Below the pieces are notes generated by a model. That model was not told where the DNA came from. It searched no databases and saw only the letters and a program-made list of their open reading frames with translations. A program made the translations under genes and the position numbers. Source: Bacteroidia bacterium (GTDB taxonomy: Bacteria > Bacteroidota > Bacteroidia > Bacteroidales > Prolixibacteraceae). Taken from it: DNA of 34,933 bases. The stretch covers positions 22,634 to 57,566 of the forward strand of contig JAPLDS010000019.1 of assembly GCA_026391295.1 (NCBI GenBank). The letters run 5' to 3'. This document shows, piece by piece, positions 8,620 to 16,656 of this stretch; within the stretch, counting starts at the first letter, position 1, and each line of letters starts with the position of its first letter.

Positions 8620-9078
8620 ATGAACATCCCCTTTCCCACCCTGTTAGAAAAGGCTATCCAGCTAGTTAACTCCGAGAAATCAAACCAAACGGTACTCTTT
8701 GAAATCACTAAGCTTCTTCAACAAGAAGTTGCTCACTATAATTGGGTTGGATTTTACGCGCTTGATAAGCCAAACGCGATGTTGCGACTTGGTCCATACA
8801 GCGGCCTACCTACCGAGCACACAGAAATACCTGTTGGCAAAGGCGTTTGTGGTCAAGTAGCACTAAGTTTAAAATCTAAAATAGTTCAAGATGTAAGAAA
8901 AGAGGAAAACTACATCTCTTGCAGCATTGATGTAAAGAGTGAAATAGTTATTCCAATAATAAAAAATGGTGAATTTGTGGCTGAGATAGATATCGATTCG
9001 AATACCCCTTCCCCATTTACAGCCGATGATGAAGAGTTTCTTGTTAGGCTATGCCTTGCATTAGCTGATAGATTCTAA
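8620..9078 (+). CDS. GAF-domain protein, free methionine-(R)-sulfoxide reductase-like
   Basis: The 152-residue protein is a single GAF domain of the YebR/fRMsr type (NWVGFYAL, RLGPYSG, IPVGKGVCGQ, SEIVIPII, EIDIDS). That family reduces free methionine-R-sulfoxide with a set of three cysteines. Two are seen here: Cys77 in GVCG and Cys101, 24 residues later, matching E. coli Cys94 and Cys118. The first cysteine, ten residues before GVCG in E. coli, is absent (the stretch here is TEHTEIPVGKGVC). Activity is therefore uncertain. It converges with the DUF4293 gene, only four bases away. Confidence 0.82.
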   Translation: MNIPFPTLLEKAIQLVNSEKSNQTVLFEITKLLQQEVAHYNWVGFYALDKPNAMLRLGPYSGLPTEHTEIPVGKGVCGQVALSLKSKIVQDVRKEENYISCSIDVKSEIVIPIIKNGEFVAEIDIDSNTPSPFTADDEEFLVRLCLALADRF

Positions 9079-9082
9079 ATCG

Positions 9083-9544
9083 TTACCGAATACGATCGAC
9101 AGAGCGAACAAGTGCATCATCTTTACGGATTCCTTTGATAGCCATTAAAATGAATACAGCTGCTATAATTGGGAATACAAAGATCAAAGTAAACGTAGAT
9201 ATTCCAGACAGCTGCTCTGAGAGAGACCTTACCTGTAAAAACATGGATCCATTAGCCACTAAACAACCCAATAAACCAATAAGCGCAAGCTTTTGCTGAT
9301 TTTTTCTGTTCTTATATCTAAAAATCGTTAACAAAATCAAGATTAAGATAGCACCCCCTAGGATAGTTAAGAGTGTATTTGATTGCAAAAGCTGGCTATT
9401 CGCACCAAGCCGATTTACGGCTAGCATATCGGTGGTGTATTCTGATCCCCCTTTATCTACCAGTTTTGCAAAAGGCTTAATAAACAAGCACCCTACTAAT
9501 AGCTCAGCAACAAGCAGATATAAACTTTGAATTCGTTGAATCAT
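9083..9544 (-). CDS. DUF4293 family membrane protein
   Basis: This 153-residue protein has four predicted membrane segments (about 8-24, 59-77, 84-103 and 117-137). It matches the Bacteroidota-restricted DUF4293 family, including the opening MIQRIQSLYLL and the closing DDALVRSVDRIR. The function is unknown. A minus-strand TATTTTTG box (9569-9562) sits about 18 bases upstream of the start. Confidence 0.85.
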   Translation of the reverse strand: MIQRIQSLYLLVAELLVGCLFIKPFAKLVDKGGSEYTTDMLAVNRLGANSQLLQSNTLLTILGGAILILILLTIFRYKNRKNQQKLALIGLLGCLVANGSMFLQVRSLSEQLSGISTFTLIFVFPIIAAVFILMAIKGIRKDDALVRSVDRIR

Positions 9545-9561
9545 AAGACAATAATTTTACA

Positions 9562-9569
9562 CAAAAATA
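9562..9569 (-). promoter_or_regulatory. -7 box for the DUF4293 gene
   Basis: TATTTTTG on the minus strand fits TAnnTTTG, 18 bases before the start codon at 9544. No spaced -33 TTG is evident. Confidence 0.45.
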
Positions 9570-9715
9570 TGAAAAACAATTAATTTCCTTGTGTATTGTT
9601 TAAGTCTATAATTTTAAATAAATTTGATTGTAAAACAGAAAATATTTACACCTCTGAATATTTATTAAAAACTTATAATTCAGAATCTTAACCCATTTGT
9701 TCGTCAAAAAATAAA

Positions 9716-10466
9716 ATGAAAATCCCAATCGCATCTTCAGAACTTCTACTTAATCCAGATGGGTCAATTTATCATCTTCATCTGAAGCCAGGACAAGTGG
9801 CTTCAGATATCTTATTAGTTGGAGATCCAGATCGAGTAGATCTAATAGCCAGCTTTTTTAATCATATAGAATTTCGCATACAAAACAGAGAGTTTATAAC
9901 TATAACTGGGTTATATCACAAAAAACGGATAACTGTTATCTCAACTGGCATTGGGACAGACAACATAGATATTGTGGTGAATGAACTTGATGCCTTAGTA
10001 AATATAGATTTTCAAACTCGAGAGATCAAAGATAAAAAGACGAGCTTAAACCTAACTTTTTGAAGATTCCTTCAAAAAGCATACGGCTTGGAATAGCTTA
10101 TTAGCCTCCCCGTATGTTGTTAATTGCAGCAAAAAGCTTTACGATAAAATTTTTGATCAAAATTTCATCTCTGGGATCACCATTTCTGCTCCTGGATTTT
10201 ATGGTCCGCAAGGAAGGATATTGCGCCTAGACCTTGTTGATCAGGACATCAATGCAAAAATTGAATCCTTTAGATTCAAAGATATGTCAATTACCAATTA
10301 CGAAATGGAGTGTTCTGCGATCTATGGATTAAGTCATTTGCTAGGGCACCAAGCACTAACTGTTTGCCTGATCATTGCCAACAGAGTTACTTTACAAGCA
10401 AGCATCAACTATAAAGAGAAGATGAAAGAATTAGTAACTTTCTTACTTGATAGGATGTCAAAATAG
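9716..10466 (+). pseudogene. Nucleoside (uridine-type) phosphorylase gene broken by an internal out-of-frame deletion
   Basis: The intact family member would split uridine with phosphate in pyrimidine salvage. The 5' part (9716 to about 10056) encodes the normal N-terminus: LLLNPDGSIYHLHLKPGQ, ILLVGDPDRVD, TGIGTDNIDIVVNELDALV. It then hits a stop at 10061-10063. The 3' part continues in a different frame from about 10056: FEDSFKKHTAWNS, SPYVVNCSKKLYDKI, APGFYGPQGRILRLDL, ITNYEMECSAIYGL, ending at 10466. Roughly 40-50 residues expected in between, including the IGT(S/C)GG phosphate-binding motif, are missing, so a one-base sequencing error cannot explain it. The product should be inactive. The next gene starts 1 base later, suggesting a former operon. 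Confidence 0.88.
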
Positions 10467-10467
10467 C

Positions 10468-11340
10468 ATGGAAAGCAATTATAATTTAGAACCATTAATC
10501 AGCTTAATTGACGACAGTAATTTGGAGGTCTATGGGGCTGTGCGTGAAAAGTTATTAGGGTTTGGGACCACAATACTGCCTGAACTAGAAACAGCCTTGG
10601 CAGTCTCTACAACTCTTCAACAGCACGATAGATTAGAATGGATTATTGTAGAATTAAAAAAGACGAAGCTCATTGAAAAGTTGGCACTGTGGGCAAATAA
10701 GGAGGACAAATCGCTTCTAGAGGGTTGGATAATATGTAGCAAAATTGACCATCCAATGCTCGTTGACGAAAAAATAGAACTCTTAATACATAAGATAACG
10801 AATGAGATCTGGATTGAATTAAATGAGTCTTTTACTTCGCTTGAGAAAGTATCAATCCTCAATCATGTATTATTTGATATTTTCAAGTTTGAGCTTAATA
10901 CCCTAGAACCTGATATTCCTGAAAATTGCATTTTAAATAATTTATTGATGACCCGAAAAGGGAATTTAATTTCTCTTACAACACTTTATGCTATTATAGC
11001 TCAGCGATTAGAGCTCCCGATACATGTCATTGGAATAGGGGCTTATGTAATTTTGGGTTATTACGGTCCGGAACTTGCCAAGGAGATCCATGGCATTCAT
11101 GCTGATCCTTACTTGTTTTATATCAACATGGAGAATAAGGGGGCCATTATTGGATCTAAGGAATTAGCTTATGTCGTTCAAAAAAACAATGAAAAAGCTG
11201 AAGATACGGAATTGTTATCAAAAAGCTCAATAATAAAAAGGATACTCCAGTACCTTAAACGAGCTCACCAAATTTCTAACAACGAAGAGAAAACAGAGCT
11301 TACGATAAAGTTGCTCAGGGCCTTAAAAAAACCACAATAA
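10468..11340 (+). CDS. SirB1/transglutaminase-like family protein
   Basis: The 290-residue product resembles the SirB1 group of transglutaminase-like proteins, seen in the conserved core NCILNNLLMTRKGNLISLTTLYAIIAQRLELPIHVIG and HGIHADPYLFYI. The N-terminal third looks like HEAT-type helical repeats (ISLIDDSNLEVYGAVREKLL). The cysteine-protease triad typical of true transglutaminases is not evident, so enzymatic activity is doubtful. ATG 10468 is preferred over the in-frame TTG at 10447, which lies inside the broken phosphorylase gene. It ends at a bidirectional terminator. Confidence 0.8.
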   Translation: MESNYNLEPLISLIDDSNLEVYGAVREKLLGFGTTILPELETALAVSTTLQQHDRLEWIIVELKKTKLIEKLALWANKEDKSLLEGWIICSKIDHPMLVDEKIELLIHKITNEIWIELNESFTSLEKVSILNHVLFDIFKFELNTLEPDIPENCILNNLLMTRKGNLISLTTLYAIIAQRLELPIHVIGIGAYVILGYYGPELAKEIHGIHADPYLFYINMENKGAIIGSKELAYVVQKNNEKAEDTELLSKSSIIKRILQYLKRAHQISNNEEKTELTIKLLRALKKPQ

Positions 11341-11371
11341 AAAAGAGAGACTATTTAGCCTCTCTTTTTTT
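11337..11371. terminator. Bidirectional terminator between the SirB1-like gene and rny
   Basis: AAAAGAGAG (11341-11349) pairs with CTCTCTTTT (11360-11368), with a run of A on the left and T on the right. It can terminate both convergent genes. Confidence 0.85.
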
Positions 11372-11390
11372 ATTGTATCAAAACAATTAA

Positions 11391-12944
11391 TTATTTAGCA
11401 AAACTTACAGCACGAGTTTCACGAATAACAGTGATCTTAACTTGACCTGGATAGGTCATCTCATCTTGTATCTTTTTAGCAATGTCATACGATAGACTTT
11501 CAGCTTCAGTATCTGTCATCTTATCACTTCCAACAATAACTCGAAGTTCTCTACCAGCTTGTATCGCATATGATTTTGTTACACCTGGGTAAGAAAGAGC
11601 CATATTCTCAAGATCGTTCAAACGTTTGATATAAGACTCTACGGCCTCACGTCGAGCTCCCGGACGAGCACCTGAGATTGCATCACAAGCCTGTACGATT
11701 GGAGCGATTAAACTCTCCATCTCTATTTCGTCGTGATGGGCACCAATAGCATTACAGATATCAGGTTTCTCCTTATATTTCTCAGCAAGCTTCATACCTA
11801 AGATCGCATGCGGTAATTCTGGCTCATCATCTGGAACTTTACCAATATCATGAAGCAGACCGGCACGTTTAGCACGTTTAGGATTCAGTCCTAACTCAGC
11901 TGCCATAATCGCACAAAGATTAGCGGTCTCGCGTGAGTGTTGCAGAAGGTTTTGACCATATGAAGAACGATATTTCATTCTACCAATCATCCGTATTAAT
12001 TCAGGATGTAGTCCGTGTACGCCAAGATCGATCGTGGTCCGTTTACCGGTCTCGATAATCTCATCCTCAATTTGTTTTTTCACTTTATTCACGACCTCCT
12101 CAATACGAGCTGGGTGAATACGACCATCGGTAACCAGTTGATGCAATGCCAAACGAGCAATTTCGCGACGAACAGGATCAAAGGCAGAAAGAACGATCGC
12201 CTCTGGAGTATCATCAACAATAATCTCAACACCTGTAGCAGCCTCTAAAGCTCTAATATTACGACCTTCACGACCGATAATACGCCCCTTTATCTCATCA
12301 CTTTCAATGTGAAAAACGGTAACTGAATTTTCAATAGCTGTTTCAGATGCAACTCGCTGAATTGATTTTACAATGATTTTTTTAGCTTTTTTGTTTGCAT
12401 TCATTTTGGCCTCATCCATAATCTCCTGGATGAAAGACATAGCCTCCGTTTTAGCTTCGTTTTTTAACGATTCAACCAGTTGGTTTCGGGCTTCGTCTGC
12501 AGATAATCCCGATAGGGTTTCGAGTTGTTGGATCTGTTGTTTTCGGATCTTCAGCATCTCTTCTTCTTTCTGTCCAACCAATTCTAATTGAGTATTCAGA
12601 TTTTCACGAATAGCATCCAGTTCACGTTCAGAATTTTCCAGATTACGAAGACTTATTTGCAACTCTTCTTTGCGCTGCAGGTAAATATCCTCTTTCTGTT
12701 TCAATCTATTTTCTGAACTTACAATCTCAACATTGCGTTCGCTGATATAGGTTTCATGCTCAGATTTCAATTGAATAAATCGCTCTTTAGCCTCAAGCAT
12801 CCGTTTTTCCTTCACGAGGTCTGCCTGAACTTCAGCATCAGCAAGCAACTTACGTTTATTCTTGCCTAAAAGCATCTCCCAAACATAATAAGAGATAGCA
12901 CCTCCTATGATTAGGGTTACAATAGCCGTAATAATTATGTTCAT
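11391..12944 (-). CDS. rny: Ribonuclease Y
   Basis: RNase Y is a membrane-anchored endoribonuclease that starts mRNA decay. The protein has an N-terminal membrane segment (about 3-24), a long coiled coil (about 30-200) and a KH RNA-binding domain with [19 protein letters not shown]. An HD catalytic domain follows, with LLHDIGKV and [10 protein letters not shown]. The tail [16 protein letters not shown] is family-typical, and 517 residues is normal. It lies downstream of zapA, behind a long hairpin with U7, so its expression probably depends on read-through or on its own weak promoter. Confidence 0.97.
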   Translation of the reverse strand: MNIIITAIVTLIIGGAISYYVWEMLLGKNKRKLLADAEVQADLVKEKRMLEAKERFIQLKSEHETYISERNVEIVSSENRLKQKEDIYLQRKEELQISLRNLENSERELDAIRENLNTQLELVGQKEEEMLKIRKQQIQQLETLSGLSADEARNQLVESLKNEAKTEAMSFIQEIMDEAKMNANKKAKKIIVKSIQRVASETAIENSVTVFHIESDEIKGRIIGREGRNIRALEAATGVEIIVDDTPEAIVLSAFDPVRREIARLALHQLVTDGRIHPARIEEVVNKVKKQIEDEIIETGKRTTIDLGVHGLHPELIRMIGRMKYRSSYGQNLLQHSRETANLCAIMAAELGLNPKRAKRAGLLHDIGKVPDDEPELPHAILGMKLAEKYKEKPDICNAIGAHHDEIEMESLIAPIVQACDAISGARPGARREAVESYIKRLNDLENMALSYPGVTKSYAIQAGRELRVIVGSDKMTDTEAESLSYDIAKKIQDEMTYPGQVKITVIRETRAVSFAK

Positions 12945-12969
12945 TATTAATTTACATTTAATGATTAAT

Positions 12970-13038
12970 AAAAAAACCGCAAATCAAATAGGTCAATCTC
13001 AACAAAAAGTCGAAATTATCACCTCATTTAAATTGCGG
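12970..13038 (-). terminator. Long bulged hairpin with U7 tail between zapA and rny
   Basis: Read on the minus strand, CCGCAA (13038-13033) pairs with TTGCGG (12982-12977). Inside it lie AAAT/ATTT, AGGT/ACCT, TAA/TTG and TTTCGAC/GTTGAGA around a TTTTT loop, about 24 pairs with small bulges. Seven U residues follow (12976-12970). Three pairs are G-U on this strand but C-A mismatches on the other, so the minus-strand RNA is the structured one. It may be a terminator, an attenuator or the end of a small RNA. Confidence 0.65.
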
Positions 13039-13058
13039 GTCAAACTAAAATCTACAAA

Positions 13059-13352
13059 CTAACCCTCTTTCTCGAGAAAATCAGCCAGTAAATCATTCAT
13101 AACTTCCAATTGCTCCACCAAAGGCGAATTATCTAAACGTTTTTCAGTGTCGAATTTTTGGATTACAAACTGCAATGTTGCCATTGCCATGCAATCCTGT
13201 ATATCTTTCTCAGCATATTTTTGTTTATACTGAACCACCTTTTCGTTGATAATTTTCGCAGCCCTCCGAATACTCTCTTCATCCTTACGATCAACTCGTA
13301 AAGGATACAAACGGTCGGCTATATTGATATTTATCGAAAGTTTATCATCCAT
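13059..13352 (-). CDS. zapA: Cell division protein ZapA
   Basis: ZapA bundles FtsZ filaments at the division ring. The 97-residue protein has the family N-terminal fold (LSININIADRLYPLRVDRKDEESIRRAAKIINEKV) followed by a C-terminal dimerising helix. It is 12 bases downstream of the coiled-coil gene at 13365-13658. That arrangement, followed by rny, is one I recall as common in Bacteroidota. It ends just before the structured hairpin. Confidence 0.92.
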   Translation of the reverse strand: MDDKLSININIADRLYPLRVDRKDEESIRRAAKIINEKVVQYKQKYAEKDIQDCMAMATLQFVIQKFDTEKRLDNSPLVEQLEVMNDLLADFLEKEG

Positions 13353-13364
13353 AGCATTTCTCTA

Positions 13365-13658
13365 TTATTTATTCAATAGAGCTATACAATTGTCTATTTC
13401 CCGCACAATCTTGTTTAACTTCAATTTAGCTTCATGCGAATCATCATCCGCACCAAGTAATGTTTTAGTAAACTTTAAATCTTCACTTTTTCTGGCAAGT
13501 TCGTCATTCTTTAAAGAGAGCTCATCGAGCCGAATCATTAGCTTCGATTTCTCCTCTAACAATAACTCTTTCTCTTTGTTAACTTGCTGGTATAGTCCGA
13601 TTAGTTTATCAAGTTTCTCTTTAAACTCTCTTAATAAAGCAGTCTCTCGCTCTGTCAT
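13365..13658 (-). CDS. Small coiled-coil protein upstream of zapA
   Basis: The 97-residue product is almost wholly a predicted coiled coil (heptad-like Leu/Ile, many Glu/Lys: LLLEEKSKLMIRLDELSLKN), with a short acidic break GADDDSHE and a final helix. It has no signal peptide or catalytic motif. Co-transcription with zapA and its coiled-coil nature suggest a division-ring accessory comparable to ZapB, but that is inference from position and shape, not recognised homology. Confidence 0.75.
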   Translation of the reverse strand: MTERETALLREFKEKLDKLIGLYQQVNKEKELLLEEKSKLMIRLDELSLKNDELARKSEDLKFTKTLLGADDDSHEAKLKLNKIVREIDNCIALLNK

Positions 13659-13676
13659 ACCTTGAATTTACAACTA

Positions 13677-13684
13677 CAAAGTTA
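13677..13684 (-). promoter_or_regulatory. -7 box for the coiled-coil/zapA operon
   Basis: TAACTTTG on the minus strand matches TAnnTTTG and lies 18 bases before the start at 13658. A TTTG at 13705-13702 (spacing 17) may serve as the -33 element. Confidence 0.5.
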
Positions 13685-13784
13685 ATATTAAAATCAAATT
13701 TCAAACCCCTTCAACGTATTTAATCTTGCCTATTCACATTTAAAACTTTACTATTTTTACCATCTGATTGATAAACTTGAAATA

Positions 13785-15506
13785 ATGAGAGCATTGCTAC
13801 CCCTCACCTGCTTAATTTTTCTATTCGTTAACAACACCGTTGCGATAAAAAACGCAGGTGACAATTCCATTAAAAGCCCATTAAATCCGCCATACTATTT
13901 TGCCGGCAATTTTGGAGAGCTGCGACCTAATCATTTCCATGCTGGGTTAGATTTCAGAACGCAAGGAAAGATCGGGCTACCTGTCTATGCCGTTAAAGAT
14001 GGCTATATTTCTAAGATAGGGGTCTCTCCTACTGGATATGGCAATGTGCTATATATGAGTCACTCTGATGGTACTACCACGCTTTATGGACATCTCTTGA
14101 AATTCCAAACTTCTATTCAAGACTATGTGAGGGAGAAACAATACGACAAAGAAAGTTTTGCATTAACACTTAACCCGTCGGACAATCAATTTCGATTTAA
14201 ACAAGGGGACATCATTGCATGGTCTGGAAATACCGGCAGTTCAGGAGGTCCTCATCTCCATTTTGAGATTCGAAATTCGAACTCAGAAATAGCTGAAAAT
14301 CCACTTTTTTATCCGATGGGAATAACCGATAAAAGTGCCCCTAAAGTAATTGCGCTTTATGTTTATCCACTAGATGAGACTAGTAATATTGGGAAAGAGA
14401 GAACAAAAAAAAGACTTGAAGCCATCTCTGTACCGGGAGGATATCGCTTAAAAAACAATGCACCTTTAGAAGTCTACGGCAAGATTGGATTCGGTGTTCA
14501 TGCGGAAGATTATTTCAATGGCATTGGACTCAAATGCGGTATTTATTCGGCTCATTTATATTGTGATAAAAAAGAAGTCTTTGGGTTCAAGATGGATCAA
14601 GTAGCTTTTGAGGATACTAAATATGCCAATTCACAAGGTGATCTTGAAGAATATATGAGCGCTAGCCGAAGAGTTGAACGACTCTACAAACAACCAGGGA
14701 ACAAATTAGATATCTATACGCTGCCTAATTCATCAGGAGTTCTAAACTTTAACGATGGGAAAAGTCATGAATTTGAATTAATCGTCAGTGATGCATTTAA
14801 AAATAAAGCGACCTTACATTTTAAGACAAAAGAGAAAAAATCGATTGCACCTGTTAGGCCAAAACCACATTTAAGAGAATTCGACTACGACAAATCCAAC
14901 TCATTTGAAACTGACAAGATAAAAATAGAGATACCAAAAGGGGCGCTTTATGATAATCTTTATTTCAATTATAGCGCGACACCTAAAATTGCTGGCTGTT
15001 ACTCTGAGCTTCACAAGGTGGGAACTAAAACTATTTTAACTCACATTCCCTATACACTATCGATTAGCTGCGAAGAGCTTCCTAGTGAGCTTAAGAACAA
15101 AGCCCTTATTGTTGTCGTGGACCCAGCAAAGGGTCGTAAATCAGCTATTGGAGGCGAATATTCACATGGATGGGTTACGGCAAAAACAAATGTTATGGGC
15201 ATATTTTCTATTGCAATAGATCAAACGCCTCCAGTAATAGCTCCACTAATTGCAAAAGGGAAAAAATCAATCAACATTCCGAAGCTGCTACAATTTCATA
15301 TCTCAGACAATCTATCAGGAATAAAGTCTTACAAAGGTGAAATCGATGGCCACTGGGCCCTGTTTGAGTATGATGAAAAGATTGGACTCCTAACCTACAC
15401 AATTGACAAAACAAAAGTTGCGGCTGGGAAATCACACTTGTTACTTTTGGAAGTCAAGGACAATAAAAATAATACGTCTGAATACAAAACAACATTTAAC
15501 TTATGA
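13785..15506 (+). CDS. M23 family (LytM-type) peptidase, exported
   Basis: A signal peptide (1-20) precedes a LytM/M23 zinc endopeptidase domain that cuts peptidoglycan cross-bridges or activates amidases. The metal ligands are seen: His52 and Asp56 in HFHAGLDFR, and His157-Leu-His159 in GGPHLHFEIR. The GNVLYMSHSDGTTTLYGHL stretch is also typical. About 400 further residues contain repeated Ig-like beta-rich segments (ending IAPLIAKGKKSINIPKLLQFHISDNLSGI, then a TSEYKTTF tail) of unknown binding role. The stop overlaps the anmK start (ATGA), implying translational coupling. Confidence 0.93.
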   Translation: MRALLPLTCLIFLFVNNTVAIKNAGDNSIKSPLNPPYYFAGNFGELRPNHFHAGLDFRTQGKIGLPVYAVKDGYISKIGVSPTGYGNVLYMSHSDGTTTLYGHLLKFQTSIQDYVREKQYDKESFALTLNPSDNQFRFKQGDIIAWSGNTGSSGGPHLHFEIRNSNSEIAENPLFYPMGITDKSAPKVIALYVYPLDETSNIGKERTKKRLEAISVPGGYRLKNNAPLEVYGKIGFGVHAEDYFNGIGLKCGIYSAHLYCDKKEVFGFKMDQVAFEDTKYANSQGDLEEYMSASRRVERLYKQPGNKLDIYTLPNSSGVLNFNDGKSHEFELIVSDAFKNKATLHFKTKEKKSIAPVRPKPHLREFDYDKSNSFETDKIKIEIPKGALYDNLYFNYSATPKIAGCYSELHKVGTKTILTHIPYTLSISCEELPSELKNKALIVVVDPAKGRKSAIGGEYSHGWVTAKTNVMGIFSIAIDQTPPVIAPLIAKGKKSINIPKLLQFHISDNLSGIKSYKGEIDGHWALFEYDEKIGLLTYTIDKTKVAAGKSHLLLLEVKDNKNNTSEYKTTFNL

Positions 15507-16561
15507 GTATTCTAGCTATCGGGGTGATGTCAGGCACCTCACTTGACGGAATCGACCTCGCACTTTGTCGATTTAAGGCCTCTGATACTAGATGGAAATA
15601 TGATATCCTAGCGGCAAAAACAGTAGAATATTCTTCACTTTGGAAAAGTAAACTTCAACAGGCGCCAACATTAGGTGCCCAAGATTTCCTTCTTCTTCAC
15701 AACGAATATGGATGTTATATTGGAGATTTAATCAATGAATTCGTACAAGGGAAAGAACAACCCTCACTCGTTGCCTCACATGGACATACAATATTTCATC
15801 AACCAACTAAAAAATTTACGTTTCAATTAGGACAAGGCGCATCCATTGCAGCGACGACTGGAATCTCAACGATTAGCGATTTTAGATCTCTTGACGTGGC
15901 ACTTGGCGGACAAGGTGCTCCATTAGTCCCTATGGGCGACAAGCATCTGTTCAGTGAATTTGATTATTGTCTTAATATTGGAGGATTCGCCAATATTTCT
16001 CAGCAATTAGATGGAGATCAGCTAGCCTTTGATATCTGTCCGGCTAATATTGTTTTAAATCAATTAGCCCTTGCGAGAAGTCAAGAATACGACAAAGATG
16101 GTGCAATCGGTGCTACCGGTCAAATTGACTCCAAATTGCTATCTAAATTTAATAATCTACCTTATTATCAGCAGAAATATCCAAAGTCGCTAGGTCGAGA
16201 ATGGGTAGAGACTCAGATTATGCCACTTCTAATGAATTCAGGGTTATCTATCGAAGATCAAGCTGCCACAATCTACGAACATATAACAGATCAGATCTCT
16301 TTAAATCTAGGAGCTAAAGGGAAGCTTCTTATCACTGGCGGAGGGGCGCATAACACGTTCTTAATTCAAAAATTAAAGACCAAAACCGCGTGTGAAATTT
16401 CCATTCCAGATCAGAATCTTATTAACTTCAAGGAAGCGCTAATCTTTGCATATCTGGGAGTTTTAGCATTCAAAGGAGAGATCAATGTAATGGCAACGAT
16501 TACGGGTTCTTCGAAAGATCACACTGGAGGTATGCTAACCCAGATGCCAGTAAAAATCTAA
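15503..16561 (+). CDS. anmK: Anhydro-N-acetylmuramic acid kinase
   Basis: AnmK opens and phosphorylates 1,6-anhydroMurNAc to MurNAc-6-phosphate during peptidoglycan recycling in the cytoplasm. Family motifs are clear: GVMSGTSLDGIDLALCRF at the start, ASHGHTIFHQP, TISDFRSLDVALGGQGAPLVP with the catalytic Asp, LNIGGFANIS, and ITGGGAHN for nucleotide binding. It is 352 residues, slightly shorter than the E. coli protein. It overlaps the M23 peptidase gene by four bases, which ties wall cleavage to recycling. Confidence 0.96.
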   Translation: MSILAIGVMSGTSLDGIDLALCRFKASDTRWKYDILAAKTVEYSSLWKSKLQQAPTLGAQDFLLLHNEYGCYIGDLINEFVQGKEQPSLVASHGHTIFHQPTKKFTFQLGQGASIAATTGISTISDFRSLDVALGGQGAPLVPMGDKHLFSEFDYCLNIGGFANISQQLDGDQLAFDICPANIVLNQLALARSQEYDKDGAIGATGQIDSKLLSKFNNLPYYQQKYPKSLGREWVETQIMPLLMNSGLSIEDQAATIYEHITDQISLNLGAKGKLLITGGGAHNTFLIQKLKTKTACEISIPDQNLINFKEALIFAYLGVLAFKGEINVMATITGSSKDHTGGMLTQMPVKI

Positions 16562-16618
16562 TGGTCATATCGACCATTTACTTTCGTTCTATCGAGCAAT
16601 TAACTGACACAATTTTTC

Positions 16619-16626
16619 TATTTTTG
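16619..16626 (+). promoter_or_regulatory. -7 box for the C69 dipeptidase gene
   Basis: TATTTTTG matches TAnnTTTG and lies 30 bases before the ATG at 16657. It supports starting the gene there rather than at 16561. Confidence 0.6.
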
Positions 16627-16656
16627 TACAAACAGCACCTAAATAAAAGATTCAAC

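Noticed and set aside
10221-10466. Independent small gene for a phosphorylase-like C-terminal fragment
   Set aside because: Its frame extends upstream without a start through clearly homologous sequence to about 10056, so it is the distal part of the broken phosphorylase gene.
12945-13058. 6S RNA next to zapA
   Set aside because: The gap is only 114 bases and the fold is a single bulged hairpin without the large central bubble of 6S RNA.
13246-13665. Plus-strand ORF of 139 codons over the zapA region
   Set aside because: It is the complement of two real minus-strand genes, and its Ser/Leu/Phe-rich product is a typical shadow of coiled-coil coding sequence.
16561-16656. Upstream ATG at 16561 as start of the C69 dipeptidase
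   Set aside because: It would place 32 residues before a clear signal peptide, and the -7 box lies downstream of it.
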